Part shown: in pieces, positions 6,570 to 9,237 of the stretch
Layout: every line of letters starts with the position of its first letter
Numbering within the stretch: the first letter of the stretch is position 1
Source: Caldifarciminota bacterium
GTDB lineage: Bacteria > Hydrothermota > Tepidihabitantia > Tepidihabitantales > Tepidihabitantaceae
NCBI GenBank assembly: GCA_011049385.1
Contig: DSBX01000153.1
Coordinates: 1 to 9,237, forward strand
Reading direction: 5' to 3'
Length of the DNA: 9,237 nt
Translations under genes and position numbers: made by a program
The notes under the pieces: generated by a model
What the model saw: the letters and a program-made list of their open reading frames with translations, nothing else
Told to the model about the DNA's origin: nothing
Databases searched by the model: none

Positions 6570-7780
6570 CGGGTGCCGCCTTCATCGGGCAGAAGTCCGG
6601 CCCGGCGGGCCAACTCCACGATGCGCCCGGCCCGGTTGACGACCGGCGCGTCTATCATCCTCCGGCCGATCGCGACGACACTGCGGCCTTCACGCCGGGC
6701 GGCCTCGAACGCCTCGATGATGGCGCAGGCCTCAGCGACTTCCGCCGGTTGCGGGATGAAGACTTCGTTGACAACCGGGACCTGGCGCGGGTGGATACAG
6801 CCCTTGCCTTCGAAGCCGAAGTCACGGGCGCGCCTGGTGTGCTCGCGCAGGCCGTCGAGGTTCTCGATATCCGCATACACCGTATCAATTGGCTGGACGC
6901 CGGCGGCCCGGGCCGCGTTGACGACCTGCGAGCGGGCCCACAGGGTTTCTTCGCCGTCTGGAGTCCGGCGGCCGCCGATTTCTCGGAGGTAGTCTTCAAG
7001 ACCCCAGGTCAGGGCGGCGGTCAGCGGCGATGCTTCGGCTATCTCCAGGGCTTGTAACATACCGCGGGGCGATTCAAGAATGGGCATCAGGTAGACCTGA
7101 GCCTTGACCCCGGCTTCGGCACGCGTCGTCTCGACCAGCGCGGCCGCGGCGCGGACCTGCTCCGGGTCTTCGCATTTGGGCAGGAGCAGGACCTGCACGT
7201 GAGCGCGGACGAGCGGCGGGATGTCGTCGAGTCCCTGCGGCAACCGGTTCACCCGGACCATCCGTTCGCAGTCGCCGAAGGAGAGGGCGTGCAGGGCGTT
7301 GCGGACGAGCAGGAGGGCGGCGTCGCGTTCCGCGGGCGGCACCGCATCCTCAAGGTCGAGGATGACCGCGTCCGCGCCGTGGATGTGGGCGTTGAGCAGG
7401 TATTTCGGTTCGTTGCCGGGCAGGTAGAGTCGGGAACGGCGCCAGCGGTCCCGGGCGGTCGGAACGGTGCCGGCCGGGTCCGTCTCGGGCAGGCATTCGG
7501 GGAAAGGCCGGCCCGGCCAGGCGCGTCGGACTGCGGTCTCGACCCGGGCCAGCATCACGAACGGCACCGCGCCCTGGTCTTCAACCGTCACCCGGGCATC
7601 GGTGACCTCGAGTCGGTCGAGCGCGTCGAGGACGAGCGAGCGGATGGCGTCGGCGTAGAGGTAGTCAACCCTGCTCGTGACTTCAAGGTTGATGCCGCCG
7701 GACTCGGTCGGTTCAATGGTGACATGGCAGTCGGAGCGGGCTTCCCTGCCCTTGCGGCCGGCTTCAGCATGCCGGGACAC
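6566..7780 (-). CDS. citDE: Fused citrate lyase acyl carrier protein (CitD) and citryl-lyase beta subunit (CitE)
   Basis: This 404-residue protein is encoded by one uninterrupted frame and joins two normally separate subunits. Residues 1 to about 90 match CitD: VTIEPTESGGINLEVTSRVD (20-39), YADAIRSLVLDAL (42-54), and VEDQGAVPFVMLARVETAV (66-84). After a Pro-rich linker (about 90-110), residues 113-404 form the CitE TIM barrel of the HpcH/HpaI group. Its motifs are SRLYLPGN (116-123), DAVILDLEDAVPP (137-149), MVRVNRLP (174-181), MPILESPRG (232-240), WGLEDYLREIG (259-269) and GKGCIHPRQ (325-333). CitE cleaves the acyl-carrier-bound substrate to a 2-oxoacid and acetyl-ACP. The GTG start is one base after the leuD-like stop, and the end overlaps citF by 4 bases. 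The residue aligning with the CitD prosthetic-group serine is unclear: Arg15-Ser16 replaces the usual Ser-Ser pair. Domain assignment is firm; fusion should be taken as genuine unless an assembly error is shown. Confidence 0.92.
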   Translation of the reverse strand: MSRHAEAGRKGREARSDCHVTIEPTESGGINLEVTSRVDYLYADAIRSLVLDALDRLEVTDARVTVEDQGAVPFVMLARVETAVRRAWPGRPFPECLPETDPAGTVPTARDRWRRSRLYLPGNEPKYLLNAHIHGADAVILDLEDAVPPAERDAALLLVRNALHALSFGDCERMVRVNRLPQGLDDIPPLVRAHVQVLLLPKCEDPEQVRAAAALVETTRAEAGVKAQVYLMPILESPRGMLQALEIAEASPLTAALTWGLEDYLREIGGRRTPDGEETLWARSQVVNAARAAGVQPIDTVYADIENLDGLREHTRRARDFGFEGKGCIHPRQVPVVNEVFIPQPAEVAEACAIIEAFEAARREGRSVVAIGRRMIDAPVVNRAGRIVELARRAGLLPDEGGTR

Positions 7781-7781
7781 G

Positions 7782-8276
7782 TCAGGCTTCCTTCGCCCGG
7801 GCGGCCAGCTTTCGGCGGGTGTATTCGAGGAGTCCGCCGGCTTCGCGGATGGCGAGAATTCCGGATGGGAGCGGAGGGAAGGAGAAACTGCGATTCCCCA
7901 CCGCTATGCGGCCGCCGGCCAAATCGAGCGCGACCGCGTCGCCCTCCTGCCAGGCCTCGACCGCGGCCGGGCACTCAACGAGCAGGAGGCCCTGGTTGAT
8001 GGCGGCCCGGTAGAAGATGCGGGCGAAGCTCTTGCCGACAATCGCTTCTATTCCGACCGTACGCAGGCCGACAACCGGTTGTTCGCGGGACGAGCCGCAT
8101 CCGAAGTTGCGTCCGACCAAGATGATATCTCCGGGAGCGACATTTCGGGTGAACTCCGGGTCGAGGTCTTCGAGCAGGTGCGGGCGGATTTCTTCCGGGG
8201 TCGAGCAACTGTAGGTGTACTTGCCCGGGAAGAGCAGGTCGGTGTTGATATCGTCGCCGTAGCGCCAGACTCTCAA
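7782..8276 (-). CDS. Aconitase-superfamily hydro-lyase small (swivel) subunit, LeuD-like
   Basis: From the TTG at 8274-8276 the product is 164 residues, the usual length of archaeal-type isopropylmalate isomerase or homoaconitase small subunits. Motifs are GDDINTDLLFPGKY (7-20), VGRNFGCGSSREQP (54-67) and GKSFARIFYRAAINQGLLLV (81-100). The Ser-Ser-Arg turn supplies substrate-carboxylate contacts in this family. TTG is chosen because it opens exactly at the conserved amino end and has a strong ribosome binding site 5 bases upstream, whereas no ATG or GTG occurs in frame nearby. A longer frame reaching 8570 would be read over the large-subunit gene and is not credible. The substrate loop after FPGKY reads TYS, unlike the YLRT loop I recall for methanogen homoaconitase. 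The subunit pairs with the adjacent LeuC-like protein. Because citrate lyase-type genes follow in the operon, mesaconate or aconitate hydration is as plausible as leucine synthesis. Confidence 0.9.
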   Translation of the reverse strand: MRVWRYGDDINTDLLFPGKYTYSCSTPEEIRPHLLEDLDPEFTRNVAPGDIILVGRNFGCGSSREQPVVGLRTVGIEAIVGKSFARIFYRAAINQGLLLVECPAAVEAWQEGDAVALDLAGGRIAVGNRSFSFPPLPSGILAIREAGGLLEYTRRKLAARAKEA

Positions 8277-8277
8277 A

Positions 8278-9237
8278 CTACACCTCCCTCGGGTCGGTGA
8301 TGCGGCCGGCCAGTGCCGAAGCCGCGACCGTAGCCGGTGAAGCAAGGAAGACCTCTGCCTCCCGACAGCCCATCCTGCCCTTGAAGTTACGGTTGGCGGT
8401 GGACAGACAGCGCTCGCCCGGTGCCAGCGCGCCCTGATGTGCGCCGAGACAGGGTCCGCAACCCGGTGGGAGCAGGACCGCGCCCGCGCTGACCAGGTCG
8501 GCGATGATGCCGAGCGCGAGTGCCTGCTCAAGAATCGTCCGGGAGGCGGGCAGGATGAGCAGGCGGACACCGGGCGCGACCTTGCGGCCCTTAAGCATTT
8601 GGGCCGCGACCGCCAAATCGCTCAACCGGCCGTTGGTGCAGGTGCCAATGAGGCACTGCTGGACTTCGGTGCCGGCCAGTTCGGACACCGGCTTGACGTT
8701 GTCCACCTTGTGGGGGGCGGAGACAACGGGCACGACCTCGTCGAGGACGAACTCGTGCTCACCGCAGAAGACCGCGTCCGGGTCGGACCAGAGCGGCTCC
8801 CAGCCGGGCGCGACACCGGCACGGTCGAGCGCCTGCCGGATGACATCGTCGCAGGGAAAGACCGCGTTCTTCGCGCCCATTTCGACAGCCATATTGGCGA
8901 CCGTGAACCGGTCGTCGCCGTCGAGTGTGGCGAGGTCGCCGTGGAACTCGACCGATTTGTAGTCGGCCCCATCCGCGCCCAGTCGGCCGATGACGGTCAG
9001 GACGAGGTCCTTGGCCGACACCATCTCCGGCAGTCGTCCGTGGAGCGTCAGCTTCATCGTCTCCGGGACTTTGAACCAGGTCTTGCCGGTCAGCAGGAGT
9101 GCGGCCGTCTCGGTCCGGTCAATGCCGGTCGCGAAAGCGTTGACCGCGCCGTAGGAGCAAGTGTGCGAGTCCGAGCCGACCGCGAGTTCGCCGGGCCGGA
9201 CCAGGCCCTTCTCGACCATCACCTGATGACAGATGCC
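8278..9237 (-). CDS. Aconitase-superfamily hydro-lyase large subunit, LeuC-like (5' end outside window)
   Basis: The window gives the last 319 residues; the frame stays open to the edge, where it reads GICHQVMVEKG, an internal family motif, so the start lies beyond 9237. Visible signatures are VGSDSHTCSYGAVNAFATGI (20-39), TGKTWFKVPET (50-60), GTCTNGR (198-204), LLPPGCGPCLGAHQGALAPG (255-274) and ANRNFKGRMG (281-290). Cys200, Cys260 and Cys263 are the expected [4Fe-4S] ligands. TGKTWFKVPET places it with the archaeal-type LeuC/homoaconitase/dimethylmaleate hydratase group rather than with E. coli LeuC. The enzyme would reversibly dehydrate and rehydrate a hydroxyacid, using the small subunit encoded next. 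The TAG stop (8278-8280) is one base from the small-subunit TTG. In this operon the product most likely feeds the citrate lyase-type complex. Alternatives are isopropylmalate dehydratase (leucine pathway) or a two-subunit aconitase. Superfamily membership is certain. Confidence 0.92.
   Translation of the reverse strand, partial: GICHQVMVEKGLVRPGELAVGSDSHTCSYGAVNAFATGIDRTETAALLLTGKTWFKVPETMKLTLHGRLPEMVSAKDLVLTVIGRLGADGADYKSVEFHGDLATLDGDDRFTVANMAVEMGAKNAVFPCDDVIRQALDRAGVAPGWEPLWSDPDAVFCGEHEFVLDEVVPVVSAPHKVDNVKPVSELAGTEVQQCLIGTCTNGRLSDLAVAAQMLKGRKVAPGVRLLILPASRTILEQALALGIIADLVSAGAVLLPPGCGPCLGAHQGALAPGERCLSTANRNFKGRMGCREAEVFLASPATVAASALAGRITDPREV
8282..8288 (-). promoter_or_regulatory. Ribosome binding site deciding the TTG start of the small subunit
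   Basis: GGGAGGT on the minus strand lies inside the last codons of the large-subunit gene, 5 bases before TTG 8276. The location implies translational coupling and equal subunit amounts, and it supports the rare start codon. Confidence 0.65.

Noticed and set aside
7199..7999. Plus-strand open frame of 266 codons
   Set aside because: It is antisense across both the CitD-CitE fusion and the LeuD-like gene; no gene would be expected to span both.
8277..8570. Upstream extension of the LeuD-like frame to 262 residues
   Set aside because: The added residues are Ser/Arg/Pro-rich, overlie the conserved LeuC-like carboxy end, and are absent from the family. The TTG at 8276 has a proper ribosome binding site.
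1..9237. CRISPR arrays, tRNA or rRNA genes, insertion sequences and defence systems
   Set aside because: I looked for direct repeats, tRNA-like cloverleaf arms, transposase motifs and terminal inverted repeats and saw none. The window appears to be ordinary chromosomal metabolic and envelope genes.

Overview
The window is GC-rich, densely coded and almost entirely on the minus strand, so genes are read from high to low coordinates. The proteins point to a Gram-negative (diderm) bacterium, probably from an uncultivated FCB-like or WOR-3-like candidate phylum. The clues are a PorV-type outer-membrane barrel, an NHL-propeller protein with a FlgD-type Ig tail, and a SurA-like periplasmic isomerase. 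This taxonomic guess comes from protein style only and is weak.

Region A (4992-9237) is one tightly packed operon of four genes. They are the large subunit of an aconitase-superfamily hydro-lyase (LeuC-like, 5' end outside the window), its small subunit (LeuD-like, TTG start), a natural fusion of the citrate lyase acyl carrier protein with the citryl-lyase subunit (CitD-CitE), and the CitF CoA-transferase subunit. Genes overlap or lie one base apart, which implies coupled translation of two enzymes acting in sequence. The likeliest chemistries are mesaconate -> citramalate -> acetate + pyruvate (mesaconase plus citramalate lyase) or isocitrate/aconitate -> citrate -> acetate + oxaloacetate. 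The sequence alone does not decide between them. No citrate lyase ligase (CitC) or prosthetic-group genes (CitG/CitX) are present here.

Region B (4789-4991) is a 203-base gap. It holds a small hairpin just after citF and a sigma70-like promoter placed so close to the next ATG that the transcript would be nearly leaderless.

Region C (1-4788) looks like an envelope operon. It contains a secreted NHL-repeat protein with a FlgD-like tail, a PorV-like outer-membrane barrel (19 bases later), a polytopic CTP-dependent diacylglycerol/polyprenol kinase-family protein whose true start codon is unclear, and a large SurA/PrsA-like parvulin that runs off the left edge. The last gene has no stop codon in the window, so an ORF finder that requires both ends would miss it, although it reads open for 622 codons. 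Long plus-strand ORFs opposite these genes are antisense shadows caused by high GC.
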